From Aeromonas australiensis (lineage in GTDB: Bacteria; Pseudomonadota; Gammaproteobacteria; Enterobacterales; Aeromonadaceae), in the NCBI RefSeq assembly GCF_000819725.1, contig NZ_CDDH01000112.1, positions 1 through 64,000 of the forward strand: DNA of 64,000 nt, read 5' to 3'. A program made the translations under genes and the position numbers. The stretch's first letter is position 1. The number at the start of each line of letters is the position of its first letter. This document shows, in pieces, positions 1 to 7,883 of the stretch. The notes under the pieces are model-generated. The model was not told the origin of the DNA, searched no databases, and saw nothing but the letters and a program-made list of their open reading frames with translations.

Positions 1-117
1 CCGCCGAATTCCCCGGCAGATGGTCTTGTTAGGGCGATAGCATGGTCTTTGATGCCTTTTTCATGGCGAAGATGGCCGATAGGCCGACTTGTCAGCCAGT
101 GAGCAGCCCCATGGAGC
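1..117. other. Unassigned stretch at window edge
   Basis: No gene can be supported here. The stretch lies downstream of raiA on the minus strand. A minus-strand ATG at about 73 opens only an 11-codon frame (MKKASKTMLSP) without the Phe or Tyr runs of an aromatic leader peptide. In enteric bacteria pheL-pheA follows raiA, so this may be the start of the leader region of the next minus-strand gene, but nothing in the sequence proves it. Confidence 0.3.
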
Positions 118-123
118 CGAGCG

Positions 124-163
124 AAAAAAGAACCCCCCTCTTTGAAAAAGTGGGGGGTTCTTC
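124..163 (-). terminator. Rho-independent terminator of raiA
   Basis: An 11-bp perfect stem (128-138 with 152-162, six consecutive C-G pairs) is followed on the minus strand by a run of T residues (the A tract at 124-129). It lies 65 bases beyond the raiA stop codon. Confidence 0.9.
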
Positions 164-227
164 AGCAATCTGAGGCGGGTTACCCCGCCTTTGTGTTCTT
201 TATAATTGCTAACCTTGCAGCATGCTA

Positions 228-566
228 TCAAGCGTCAGCTTCATCCGGCTGCGGCTGCTCTTTGAGCGCTGCGTTGGCACGACGGGCAATCGGCTTCTCG
301 GTATGACGGTTGAGTTGGCGCTCCAGTTTTTGCCCCAGTTCGTTGATGGCGGCGTAGAGATCCTCATGCTCTGCCTGGGCAAACAGTTTGCCGTTGGGGA
401 TGCCAGCACTGGCTTCGACGGTGAACATCAGACGCTCTTTGGAAACAATCACATGGGGTGTGATGAGAGGCACCTGAAGACGTTCGAGCTTTTCAAAACG
501 GGATTCGATGCGCTCGCGGATAGCCGGGGTGATGTCGATGATTTTGCTGGTAATTTCGATTTTCAT
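228..566 (-). CDS. raiA: Ribosome hibernation factor RaiA (YfiA)
   Basis: A 112-residue protein matching the HPF/RaiA family along its whole length: MKIEITSKIIDITPAIRERIESRFEK-type start, the central EDLYAAINEL segment and a short acidic tail (PQPDEADA) as in E. coli RaiA (113 aa). The family binds the 30S decoding region in stationary phase or cold shock and inactivates 70S ribosomes as monomers. The short C-terminal tail distinguishes it from long-form HPF. A G-rich Shine-Dalgarno sits just upstream of the ATG. It is monocistronic: a strong terminator follows and a near-consensus CRP site lies about 70 bases upstream of the start codon. Confidence 0.95.
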   Translation of the reverse strand: MKIEITSKIIDITPAIRERIESRFEKLERLQVPLITPHVIVSKERLMFTVEASAGIPNGKLFAQAEHEDLYAAINELGQKLERQLNRHTEKPIARRANAALKEQPQPDEADA

Positions 567-631
567 ATTGGCCCCCTTCGGGTCGTCTTGCTTGTGTCTT
601 CACCCTCAGATTACCCATTGGTAAAGATTGG

Positions 632-651
632 AATGTGATCTGTGTCACATA
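632..651. promoter_or_regulatory. CRP (cAMP receptor protein) binding site upstream of raiA
   Basis: TGTGA (634-638), six-base spacer, TCACA (645-649): both half-sites are perfect and the flanks (AA before, T after) also fit the E. coli CRP consensus. It lies about 70 bases upstream of the raiA start codon, between raiA (minus) and the PAS/GGDEF/EAL gene (plus, 285 bases away), so raiA is the likely target. Confidence 0.8.
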
Positions 652-933
652 TGTGCTCCTTGGCTATTCAGCAGTTTATAAATTGTGATCTTTTACGGTT
701 TCGTGCCAAAAACAGCTTGAGCTCCATGAAACTGGCAGGCAGTATGACGGGAATAGGATCGTTTCTGTCCCTTCTTGGCAGCACTTCGTGTCGACCTCAT
801 GTCCGGTTTCCACTGCTTGATATCGCATGTTTGTACTCTTACCTCGCAATCTCTGATCTCATGAGCGGATGCTGGGGCCTTGCTATACCCGAAGGGACAT
901 CAAACGTGGTCGGTTGTTGTGTTGGAGTGGTAA
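650..933. other. Intergenic region before the GGDEF/EAL gene
   Basis: About 280 bases with no supported gene. The short open frame at 642-1001 has no family features and overlaps the start of the downstream gene in another frame. It presumably holds the promoter of the GGDEF/EAL gene, but I see no clear -35/-10 pair. Confidence 0.4.
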
Positions 934-3438
934 ATGAAGCAGCAAGCCACGCAAGTCATGTGGTTTTTCGATCGGCAACAGGGTCAGTGGAGCCTCTCTG
1001 ATCAGGGGGCTTACCAGCAGTGGCAAGGAGAGGGCAATCACCCCTGGGCCGCTCGCCTGTTACCGGAAGATGAGGCAGGCTTTGCCGATTTTCTTGTCCG
1101 GCTTCATGAATCACAGCTGCCAGAGCAGTTCATCGGTCATCTGAGAGATGATCAGGGGCAGCTCAACCATGTGCTCTGGAGCGGCCAGTTTGTGCCCACC
1201 CAGCGGATCTGCTGTGGCTGGCTGGCACCTCTCGATAGCGCCAATAGTGCGCTCTCCTCCCTCAATATCTCGTTGCCCTTGTTGCAAACCACCCTGCTCA
1301 CCCAGCTGGCACAGGCGCTCTCTGCCCGCACCGGGCTCGATTTCTTCAATACCCTGGTCAGCCAGCTGGCTCATATCCTCAAGGTGGATGCGGTCTGGGT
1401 GGGTGAGTTGTGCGGTGTAGATCGGGTCAGAGTGCTGGCCGCCGACGGGCTGGCGCAGAAGGATTACCCGCTGGCAGGCACCCCCTGTCAGGAGCTCTAC
1501 AAGCAAGGGGCCATCTGTTTCGAGGTGATCGACGAGTCGCAGGAGTATCAATCCTGGCTGGCGGCCGGGCAGACTTATTATGGTCAGCCGCTGTTTGATG
1601 CCAGAGGTCAGTTGCTCGGCCATCTGGCGCTGCTCTATTCGGCCCCGGCAGATACCAGCAACCTCACCTCGGTGTTCAATACCTTCTCGGTAAGGATGGT
1701 GGCCGAGCTGGAGCGGCTGCAATCCGATGCCCAGATGCGCCTCTCTGCCGTTGCATTCGAGACCCACGAAGGGATCATCATCACCGATCCGGGGTTCAAG
1801 ATCCTGCGGGTCAATAATGCCTTTAGCCAGATCACCGGTTTTGACAGCCAGTCGGTACTGGGCCTGCATCTGGAAGAGGGTCTCTGGCCCAATCACGGGG
1901 GGTTGGGTTACGAGCTCAACACCCTCAGCCGCTGGCAGGGGGAGACCCTGCGTCGTCACGCCGATGGCCGCACCTATCCCCAGTGGGAGATAGTGACGCC
2001 GGTACAGGATGAAACCGGGGTGATCAGCCACTTTGTCATCTGTTTTGAGGATATCTCCGAGCGCAAGGCTGCCGAGCGACGCATTCAGGCGCTTGCCTAT
2101 TACGACGAGCTGACCGGCTTGCCCAATCGCCGCCAGCTCCACGAGACCCTGGCTCTGAGCTTCAACGAGGCGACCCGCGACGGCCTGATTGGCGCGCTGC
2201 TCTTTATCGATCTTGATCACTTCAAGACCATCAACGACTCCCTCGGCCACGCCACCGGTGACTGGCTGCTCAAAGAGGTTGCCACCCGTCTCAAACGGCT
2301 GGTGCGGCAAGGGGATTGTCTGGCGCGCCTCGGAGGCGACGAGTTTGTGTTGCTGCTGCCATCGCTCTCGGCCAGCCCGCCCCAGGCGGAGATGCAGGCC
2401 GACATCATTGCCGAGCGTCTTATCACCGAGATTGCCGCTCCTTATTCTTATGGAGGACAGGTGCTGCACATCGGTGCCAGCGTCGGCATCACCCTGTTTC
2501 CGGATCGGGAGCAGGGGGTTGATGATCTGCTCAAGCAGGCGGATACAGCCATGTATCAGGCCAAATCCGCTGGCCGCAAGACCCGCCGCTTCTTCGACGC
2601 CTCGATGCAGCAGCAGGCGGATCGTCGTCTGCTCATTCACAACGAACTGCGCAATGCCCTCAGTCAGCAAGAGTTGACCCTCTATTATCAGCCTCAACAT
2701 ATGGTTGATGGTGGCGATATCATTGGTGTCGAAGCGCTGATCCGCTGGCAGCCTGCGGGTCGCTTGCTGGTCTCACCGGCGGAGTTTATTCCCATCGCCG
2801 AGGAGACGGATCTGATTGTCGACATCGGTAACTGGGTGCTGCACGAGGCGTGTGCCCAGTATGTACTGTGGGAGGAGAACGGCATCCACATTCCGCAGAT
2901 CTCGGTCAACGTCAGCGCCAAGCAGTTTCATGCCACCGATTTTGTCGAACGGATCCACGATGTGCTGGCGCAAACCGGCATGGATCCAGCCTGTCTCAAT
3001 CTGGAGATCACCGAGTCCGTGGTGCTGGGTCATGCCGAGGATACCATTAGCAAGATGACCGAGCTCAAGGCGCTCGGCATCAGCTTTGCCATCGACGATT
3101 TTGGCGCCGGTTACTCCTCCTTGAGCTACCTCAAGCGACTGCCTGCCGATGAACTCAAGATCGACCGCTCCTTCATTCAGGACATTCCGAAAGATGGCGA
3201 CAACATGGCCATCGTTGAGGCGGTGATCGCCATGGCCCGCCATATGGGCTTCAATGTCACGGCGGAGGGGGTGGAGTCCCGCCAGCAACTGGAGTTTCTC
3301 AAGGCGCAGGGGTGCAGTTTCTATCAGGGCTATCTTGCCTCCAAACCGCTGCCGGTGCCCTATCTGGAGAAATATGTACAACGGCTGAGCAGACCGGAAC
3401 AAGTGCGCGAAGTGCAACTGAGCGAGGTAGAAAAATAG
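934..3438 (+). CDS. GAF-PAS-GGDEF-EAL cyclic-di-GMP signalling protein
   Basis: An 834-residue protein without transmembrane segments, so probably cytosolic. Order: an N-terminal region of unclear family (1-130), a GAF-like domain (about 130-265), a PAS domain (about 270-375, ITDPGFKILRVNNAFSQITG), GGDEF (385-545) and EAL (565-810). The GGDEF motif is intact at 467-471, with the inhibitory RxxD site (R458-D461) at the right five-residue spacing. The EAL domain keeps EAL (600-602), NVSAKQF, LEITES, IDDFGAGYSS, LKIDRSF and AEGVE, so both diguanylate cyclase and phosphodiesterase activities are possible; which dominates cannot be read. A GGAG ribosome site lies 7 bases before the ATG. It stands alone between raiA and slt. 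Confidence 0.93.
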   Translation: MKQQATQVMWFFDRQQGQWSLSDQGAYQQWQGEGNHPWAARLLPEDEAGFADFLVRLHESQLPEQFIGHLRDDQGQLNHVLWSGQFVPTQRICCGWLAPLDSANSALSSLNISLPLLQTTLLTQLAQALSARTGLDFFNTLVSQLAHILKVDAVWVGELCGVDRVRVLAADGLAQKDYPLAGTPCQELYKQGAICFEVIDESQEYQSWLAAGQTYYGQPLFDARGQLLGHLALLYSAPADTSNLTSVFNTFSVRMVAELERLQSDAQMRLSAVAFETHEGIIITDPGFKILRVNNAFSQITGFDSQSVLGLHLEEGLWPNHGGLGYELNTLSRWQGETLRRHADGRTYPQWEIVTPVQDETGVISHFVICFEDISERKAAERRIQALAYYDELTGLPNRRQLHETLALSFNEATRDGLIGALLFIDLDHFKTINDSLGHATGDWLLKEVATRLKRLVRQGDCLARLGGDEFVLLLPSLSASPPQAEMQADIIAERLITEIAAPYSYGGQVLHIGASVGITLFPDREQGVDDLLKQADTAMYQAKSAGRKTRRFFDASMQQQADRRLLIHNELRNALSQQELTLYYQPQHMVDGGDIIGVEALIRWQPAGRLLVSPAEFIPIAEETDLIVDIGNWVLHEACAQYVLWEENGIHIPQISVNVSAKQFHATDFVERIHDVLAQTGMDPACLNLEITESVVLGHAEDTISKMTELKALGISFAIDDFGAGYSSLSYLKRLPADELKIDRSFIQDIPKDGDNMAIVEAVIAMARHMGFNVTAEGVESRQQLEFLKAQGCSFYQGYLASKPLPVPYLEKYVQRLSRPEQVREVQLSEVEK

Positions 3439-3537
3439 TCTCTTCTCCCCACTGTCGCGCTGCCCGGCAACGGGTAGAATGAGAAGCAGTAGACCTACCG
3501 CTAGTGGGCGGTGTATTGCCCTCAATGGAGATGTTCA

Positions 3538-5439
3538 GTGAAAACTGTATGGGGAATTGTTTTGTCGGCGCTATTCGTGCCGACCCTGATGGCGCAGACT
3601 GCGGATCAGACGCTTTACCGTCAGGCACATGAGGCAGTACGGGCCAATGATCAGGCCCGTTTCCAGCAAATTCGTGCCCGGTTGACCCATTACCCCCTGC
3701 TCCCTTACCTCGATTACTATCAGCTCGCCTTTCGTCCGGGGGCGGCGGATTACAACGATGTGACCCGCTTTATCCGCCAGCATGGAGATACCCCCCAATC
3801 CAACCGGCTGGAGCGCAGCTATCTGACTTATCTGGCCCAGAGCCAGCAGTGGTCACAGTTTTTGCGCTTCTATCCGGCCAAGCCGAGCTCTACCGATCTG
3901 CTCTGCATGCACTATCAGGCGCTCTATTACACCGGCAAGCCAAAAGAGGCGTTGCAGGGGGCTGATGAGCTCTGGATGAGTGGCCAATCACGACCAGATG
4001 CCTGCTCCCCGCTGTTTCAGCTGTGGCAGGCATCCGGTCAGCGTACCCAGGAGAAGATCTGGCAGCGCATGACGCTGGCCTTCGAGGCGGAAAACCCCAA
4101 TTTGATCCGCCATCTTGGCGCGACCCTCGGCAGCGGCTTGCAGCGTTATGGTGATCAGATGGTGACCCTGTTCGAGCAACCGGCGAGGGCGATGAATCCA
4201 GCCTACTTCAGCAGCACCCCCTATTCCCGCAAACTGCTCTCCTTGGGCTTAACCCGCTACGCCAATCAGCAGCCTGAGTCGGTGCTGCGTCAGTTGGCCA
4301 CGTTTCGCAGCCGCTTTGGTTTGACCGAGGCCGATGTCAAGCCGGTTGAGCGGGCGATAGCTCGCCGTCTGCTGCTGGATCGCTCGGTTGCCCAGCGCAA
4401 CTGGGTCGACAGCACGGTGAAAAAGCTGGCGGACCCGGATATCACCGAGCTGCGGGCACGACTGGCCATCTGGGAGCAGGATTGGCCTGGCCTCTCCGGC
4501 TGGGTAAAAATGATGCCGATGGCCCGTCAGAAAGAGGATCGTTGGCGCTACTGGATGGCGCGTGCTCTTGAGGTGCAGGGGCAGCAAAAACCGGCTCACG
4601 ATCTCTATCTGGAGACCGCCAACTTGCGTGGCTTCTACGGGTTTATGGCGGCCCAGCGTACCGGTGTGCCTTATCGTATTAAAGCGCAGCCAGTCAAGCA
4701 TGTGCCGGACTGGCGAACTGCCAGCCAGCGCTGGCCTTTCCTGCTGCGGGTGCGCGAGTTGCTGTCGATGAACGAGATGGCGGCGGCCCGTGCGGAGTGG
4801 ATCCACAACATGGATCGCAACCCGGTGGAGCAACGCATCGAGTTTGGTCATATTGCGCTGAATCAGGGGTGGCATGAACTGGCGATCCTTGCCAGCATTC
4901 GCGCCGAAGCGTGGGATGCCATCGAGTTGCGCTTTCCCAAACCCTACCGACAGACGTTCAGCCAGATGGCGCAAGAGCGAGCAGTCAATATGAGCCTGCT
5001 CTATGCCATCTCCCGCCAGGAGAGCGCCTTCTCTGCACGAGCCCAGTCGCCAGTGGGGGCGCGCGGCTTGATGCAACTGATGCCGGCTACCGCCAAAGAG
5101 ACCGCTGGCAAGCTTGGAGTTCCTTATCGGAACGAGCAGCAACTCTTTGATCCGACGATGAATGTTCGCCTTGGAAGCGCCTATCTCAAGCGCTTGCTGG
5201 ATGTCTATGACGGTAACCGGATCCTGGCGGCAGCGGCCTATAATGCCGGGCCGGGCAGAGTCAAACGGTGGCGCGAGCAGAGTATCAACAAGCCGATGGA
5301 TGTGTGGGTTGAAAGTATCCCTTACCGGGAGACACGCAACTACGTACAGAACGTGTTGTCGTTCGATCTCATCTATCAGCACAAACTGCAGCAGCCGCTG
5401 CGCTTCATGTCAGAGCGGGAACTCAATCACGCCTATTGA
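3538..5439 (+). CDS. slt: Soluble lytic murein transglycosylase Slt70
   Basis: A periplasmic enzyme that cleaves the MurNAc-GlcNAc bond to give 1,6-anhydro-muropeptides. I start at GTG 3538, which has GGAG seven bases upstream and gives a clean signal peptide (VKTVWGIVLSALFVPTLMAQ), rather than at codons upstream; length 633 aa, close to E. coli Slt (645). The long alpha-helical superhelical part fills residues 20-470. The C-terminal lysozyme-like domain carries SRQESAFSARAQSPVGARG with catalytic Glu495, then LMQLMPATA and AAYNAGPGRV. A hairpin terminator follows. In E. coli trpR is the next gene; here it is a LacI-family regulator. Confidence 0.94.
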   Translation: MKTVWGIVLSALFVPTLMAQTADQTLYRQAHEAVRANDQARFQQIRARLTHYPLLPYLDYYQLAFRPGAADYNDVTRFIRQHGDTPQSNRLERSYLTYLAQSQQWSQFLRFYPAKPSSTDLLCMHYQALYYTGKPKEALQGADELWMSGQSRPDACSPLFQLWQASGQRTQEKIWQRMTLAFEAENPNLIRHLGATLGSGLQRYGDQMVTLFEQPARAMNPAYFSSTPYSRKLLSLGLTRYANQQPESVLRQLATFRSRFGLTEADVKPVERAIARRLLLDRSVAQRNWVDSTVKKLADPDITELRARLAIWEQDWPGLSGWVKMMPMARQKEDRWRYWMARALEVQGQQKPAHDLYLETANLRGFYGFMAAQRTGVPYRIKAQPVKHVPDWRTASQRWPFLLRVRELLSMNEMAAARAEWIHNMDRNPVEQRIEFGHIALNQGWHELAILASIRAEAWDAIELRFPKPYRQTFSQMAQERAVNMSLLYAISRQESAFSARAQSPVGARGLMQLMPATAKETAGKLGVPYRNEQQLFDPTMNVRLGSAYLKRLLDVYDGNRILAAAAYNAGPGRVKRWREQSINKPMDVWVESIPYRETRNYVQNVLSFDLIYQHKLQQPLRFMSERELNHAY

Positions 5440-5443
5440 GTCG

Positions 5444-5468
5444 GGGGCCGCCAGTCGGCCCCTGTTTT
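5444..5468 (+). terminator. Terminator after slt
   Basis: Stem GGGGCC (5444-5449) / GGCCCC (5457-5462) with a seven-base loop, followed by TGTTTT, five bases after the slt stop codon. The stem is short, so strength is uncertain. Confidence 0.6.
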
Positions 5469-5616
5469 CACATCTCCCTGCCACCGGGTATCATCTGGTA
5501 AGGTTTTGTTACCAATGGAAACATGACCGGTGACCTGGCTCCGGGAATTACATCAGGGGGCAGGATATACTCGGGCGTCGGCACCGACAGGTTTCCCCAC
5601 AATAAAGGAATGGATA

Positions 5617-6615
5617 GTGGCAACGATTAAAGACGTTTCTCAGCTGGCAAATGTGTCTATCTCCACCGTGTCGCGGGTTATCAACAACACGGCACAGGTA
5701 GCACCGGAAAAGCGTGAGGCCGTACTGGCGGCCATGAAGGAACTGAATTTTCGACCCAACAGTTTTGCCCAGGCTCTGGTCAGCAAGCGTTCCAACTGCA
5801 TTGGCGTGCTGGTTGGCGACCTCTGCGGCGGCCCCTTCTTTGCCCAGATGATGCGTGGCATCGAGACCATGGTCGATCAGGCCAACAAGTTCACCATCGT
5901 CATGTCTGGCAACCACGATATCGCCCGCGAGCGTCATGCCATTCAGGCGCTGCTGCAGCGTCAGTGCGATGCGCTGATCCTCCATAGCAAGGCGCTCCCG
6001 GATGAGGAGCTGAGCGAGCTGGCGGCAGGCTCTACCCCCATCGTTTTCATCAACCGTCAGGTGCCGGGTGCCGAAGATCGCTGCGTCTGGCTCGATAACC
6101 AGGCGGGGATCACCACCGCGTGCCAGCACTTGCTGGATGCCGGTCATCGCAACATCGCCTTTATCACCTCCGATGATGAGGAGTTTGTCGATGGTCAGCA
6201 GCGGATGGCCGGTTACACCCAGACCCTGGCCAGAGCCGGGATCGCCTTTGATCCTGCTCTCGTCAGCCGCGCCTTTGCCGACGAAAATGGCGGCTATGTG
6301 GCGATGAGTGAACTGCTGGCCCGTGGCGTCGAGTTCACTGCCGTGCTCGGTTTCAACGACGGCATGGTGGCGGGGGCGATTTCGTGCCTGCTGGAGCGGG
6401 GGTACAAGATCCCGCAGCAGGTGTCGGTGGTGGGGTTTGACGATATCCCCTACGCCCGCTACATCTATCCCAAGCTCACCACAGTGCGCTACCCCATCGA
6501 AGAGATGGGCAGTCGTGCTGCCGAGCTGGCGCTGCGTCTGCTCGATCACAAGCCGGTGGATGGCCTGGCGCTCAAGTTTGAAGCCCAGCTGGTGGAGCGT
6601 GAGTCAGTCGCCTGA
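5617..6615 (+). CDS. LacI-family repressor, GalR-like
   Basis: A 332-residue transcription factor. The start is GTG 5617, because the protein then begins VATIKDVSQLANVSISTVSRVIN, the exact LacI/GalR helix-turn-helix start, and AAAGGAA lies seven bases upstream. Residues 60-330 form the periplasmic-binding-protein-like sensor domain; ILHSKALPDEEL, VFINRQVPG, DNQAGITTA and GFDDIPYARYIYPKLTTVRYP resemble GalR/GalS more than PurR or RbsR. The effector is unknown. No sugar operon is adjacent, so the target is elsewhere or is not a sugar operon. A hairpin terminator follows. Confidence 0.85.
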   Translation: MATIKDVSQLANVSISTVSRVINNTAQVAPEKREAVLAAMKELNFRPNSFAQALVSKRSNCIGVLVGDLCGGPFFAQMMRGIETMVDQANKFTIVMSGNHDIARERHAIQALLQRQCDALILHSKALPDEELSELAAGSTPIVFINRQVPGAEDRCVWLDNQAGITTACQHLLDAGHRNIAFITSDDEEFVDGQQRMAGYTQTLARAGIAFDPALVSRAFADENGGYVAMSELLARGVEFTAVLGFNDGMVAGAISCLLERGYKIPQQVSVVGFDDIPYARYIYPKLTTVRYPIEEMGSRAAELALRLLDHKPVDGLALKFEAQLVERESVA

Positions 6616-6640
6616 CGTGCGTCAAACCGTGAACAACAAG

Positions 6641-6668
6641 GTGGCCCCATCGGGGCCACACTGTTTTC
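6641..6668 (+). terminator. Terminator after the GalR-like gene
   Basis: Stem GTGGCCCC (6641-6648) / GGGGCCAC (6652-6659), three-base loop, then ACTGTTTT. It sits between convergent genes and could serve both strands, although the T run is only on the plus side. Confidence 0.7.
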
Positions 6669-6692
6669 TGCGTGATCTGACGAGTCTTCCAT

Positions 6693-7757
6693 TTACCCCG
6701 CCAGGGCGATCCGCTGTTGGCGGCGCGCCTCTACCCCTTCTGCCACCATATCGAGCAGCACCCTTGTCTGTTCCCAGCCGATGCAACTATCGGTGATCGA
6801 CTGGCCGTAGCGCAGCGGTTTGCGGCTTATCTCCTGACGCCCTTCACAGATAAAACTTTCCACCATGATGGCGGCGATGGCGTGGCTACCAGCACCCAGC
6901 TGGTCGGCAATGTCACGGGCAACCAGCAGCTGGCGGGCATGTTGTTTCTGGCTGTTGCCGTGGCTGCAATCGATCATCAGCCGGGGTGACAGGTGATGCT
7001 GACGCAGCAATTCGCCCGCTGCGGCAACTGCACTGTTCTGGTAATTGGGTTGGCGGCCACCGCGCAGGATCAGGTGGCAGTCGGGGTTGCCATGACTGCG
7101 CACCAGTGCCAGCTGACCATCCCCGGAAGGCTGGGTATAGAGGTGAGCCGCTCGGCTGGCGAGGATCGCCTCCACTGCGATCCGGACGTTGCCGTCGGTA
7201 CCGTTTTTAAAACCGATGGGGCAGGGGAGGGCGGAGGCCAGCTGGCGGTGGAGCTGGGATTCGGTGGTGCGGGCGCCGATGGCACCCCAGCTGATGAGAT
7301 CCCCCAGATAGAGCATGCTGGTGAGATCGAGAAATTCGGTGGCACAGGCGAGCCCTTCCTGTCCAAGGGCCAGCAGTAACTCCCGGGCTTGGGATAGTCC
7401 CTTTTCCAGTTGATCGCTGCCGTCCAGACCCGGGTCGAAGATAAATCCTTTCCAGCCGAGCGTCGTGCGCGGCTTTTCGAAGTAGGTGCGCATCACCAGT
7501 TGCAGCTGCTCCCCGTATTGGCCCTGCAGTTCAGCCAGTCGGCCACCATAGTCGCGGGCGGCTGCCGGATCGTGAATGGAGCAGGGGCCGATCACCAGCA
7601 GCAGGCGATCATCCTCGCCCTGCAGAATATGGCGGGCTTGCTGTCGGCTGCGTGCGATCTGGCGAGTGAGCCGTGCCGGACAGGGTCTGTCCTTTAACAT
7701 CTCGTCAGGGGTGGGCAGGGTGGCAAGGGGTGAAGCATTCAGAAGTGAGGTGAACAT
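6693..7757 (-). CDS. 3-deoxy-7-phosphoheptulonate (DAHP) synthase
   Basis: A 354-residue class I DAHP synthase (AroF/G/H type) that joins PEP and erythrose-4-phosphate, the first step to chorismate. I start at ATG 7757 (MFTSLLNASPLATLP), with AGGA six bases upstream. Family motifs are LLVIGPCSIHDP, MRTYFEKPRTTLGWKG, ISWGAIGARTTESQ, GFKNGTDGN, LMIDCSHGNSQK and YGQSITDSCIGWE. It follows the TonB-dependent receptor on the same strand, 126 bases downstream, and is probably co-transcribed from the Fur-controlled promoter, which would couple chorismate supply to catechol siderophore synthesis. A strong hairpin between the two genes may modulate this. Which of AroF, AroG or AroH it equals in feedback control cannot be read. 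Confidence 0.93.
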   Translation of the reverse strand: MFTSLLNASPLATLPTPDEMLKDRPCPARLTRQIARSRQQARHILQGEDDRLLLVIGPCSIHDPAAARDYGGRLAELQGQYGEQLQLVMRTYFEKPRTTLGWKGFIFDPGLDGSDQLEKGLSQARELLLALGQEGLACATEFLDLTSMLYLGDLISWGAIGARTTESQLHRQLASALPCPIGFKNGTDGNVRIAVEAILASRAAHLYTQPSGDGQLALVRSHGNPDCHLILRGGRQPNYQNSAVAAAGELLRQHHLSPRLMIDCSHGNSQKQHARQLLVARDIADQLGAGSHAIAAIMVESFICEGRQEISRKPLRYGQSITDSCIGWEQTRVLLDMVAEGVEARRQQRIALAG

Positions 7758-7832
7758 GAGCGATCCTGATGACAAATGGAAATCTGCATGCTCTTTGCTG
7801 TCCAGTGGGGATCTTCCCCTTATTCTCTTGGT

Positions 7833-7865
7833 TAACAGAGCGCGGGCATGGGCCCGCACTCTGTT
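7833..7865 (-). terminator. Strong hairpin between receptor and DAHP synthase genes
   Basis: AACAGAG-GCGGGC pairs with GCCCGC-CTCTGTT, each arm carrying one unpaired base. On the minus strand it follows the receptor stop by about 20 bases but has no proper T run, so it may be a partial terminator or an RNA-stabilising stem rather than a full stop. Confidence 0.5.
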
Positions 7866-7883
7866 ATATCGGTCTTGGCTACC

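Noticed and set aside
1-117. pheL-type leader peptide and attenuator
   Set aside because: The short minus-strand frame has no Phe codons and the region is cut by the window edge; nothing firm can be said.
642-1001. 119-codon frame upstream of the GGDEF/EAL gene
   Set aside because: It overlaps the real gene start in another frame, has no ribosome site and shows no family pattern.
1111-2700. Long minus-strand open frame (529 codons) opposite the GGDEF/EAL gene
   Set aside because: It is the complement of a well-supported gene with intact catalytic motifs. The translation shows no domain pattern; high GC makes long antisense frames common here.
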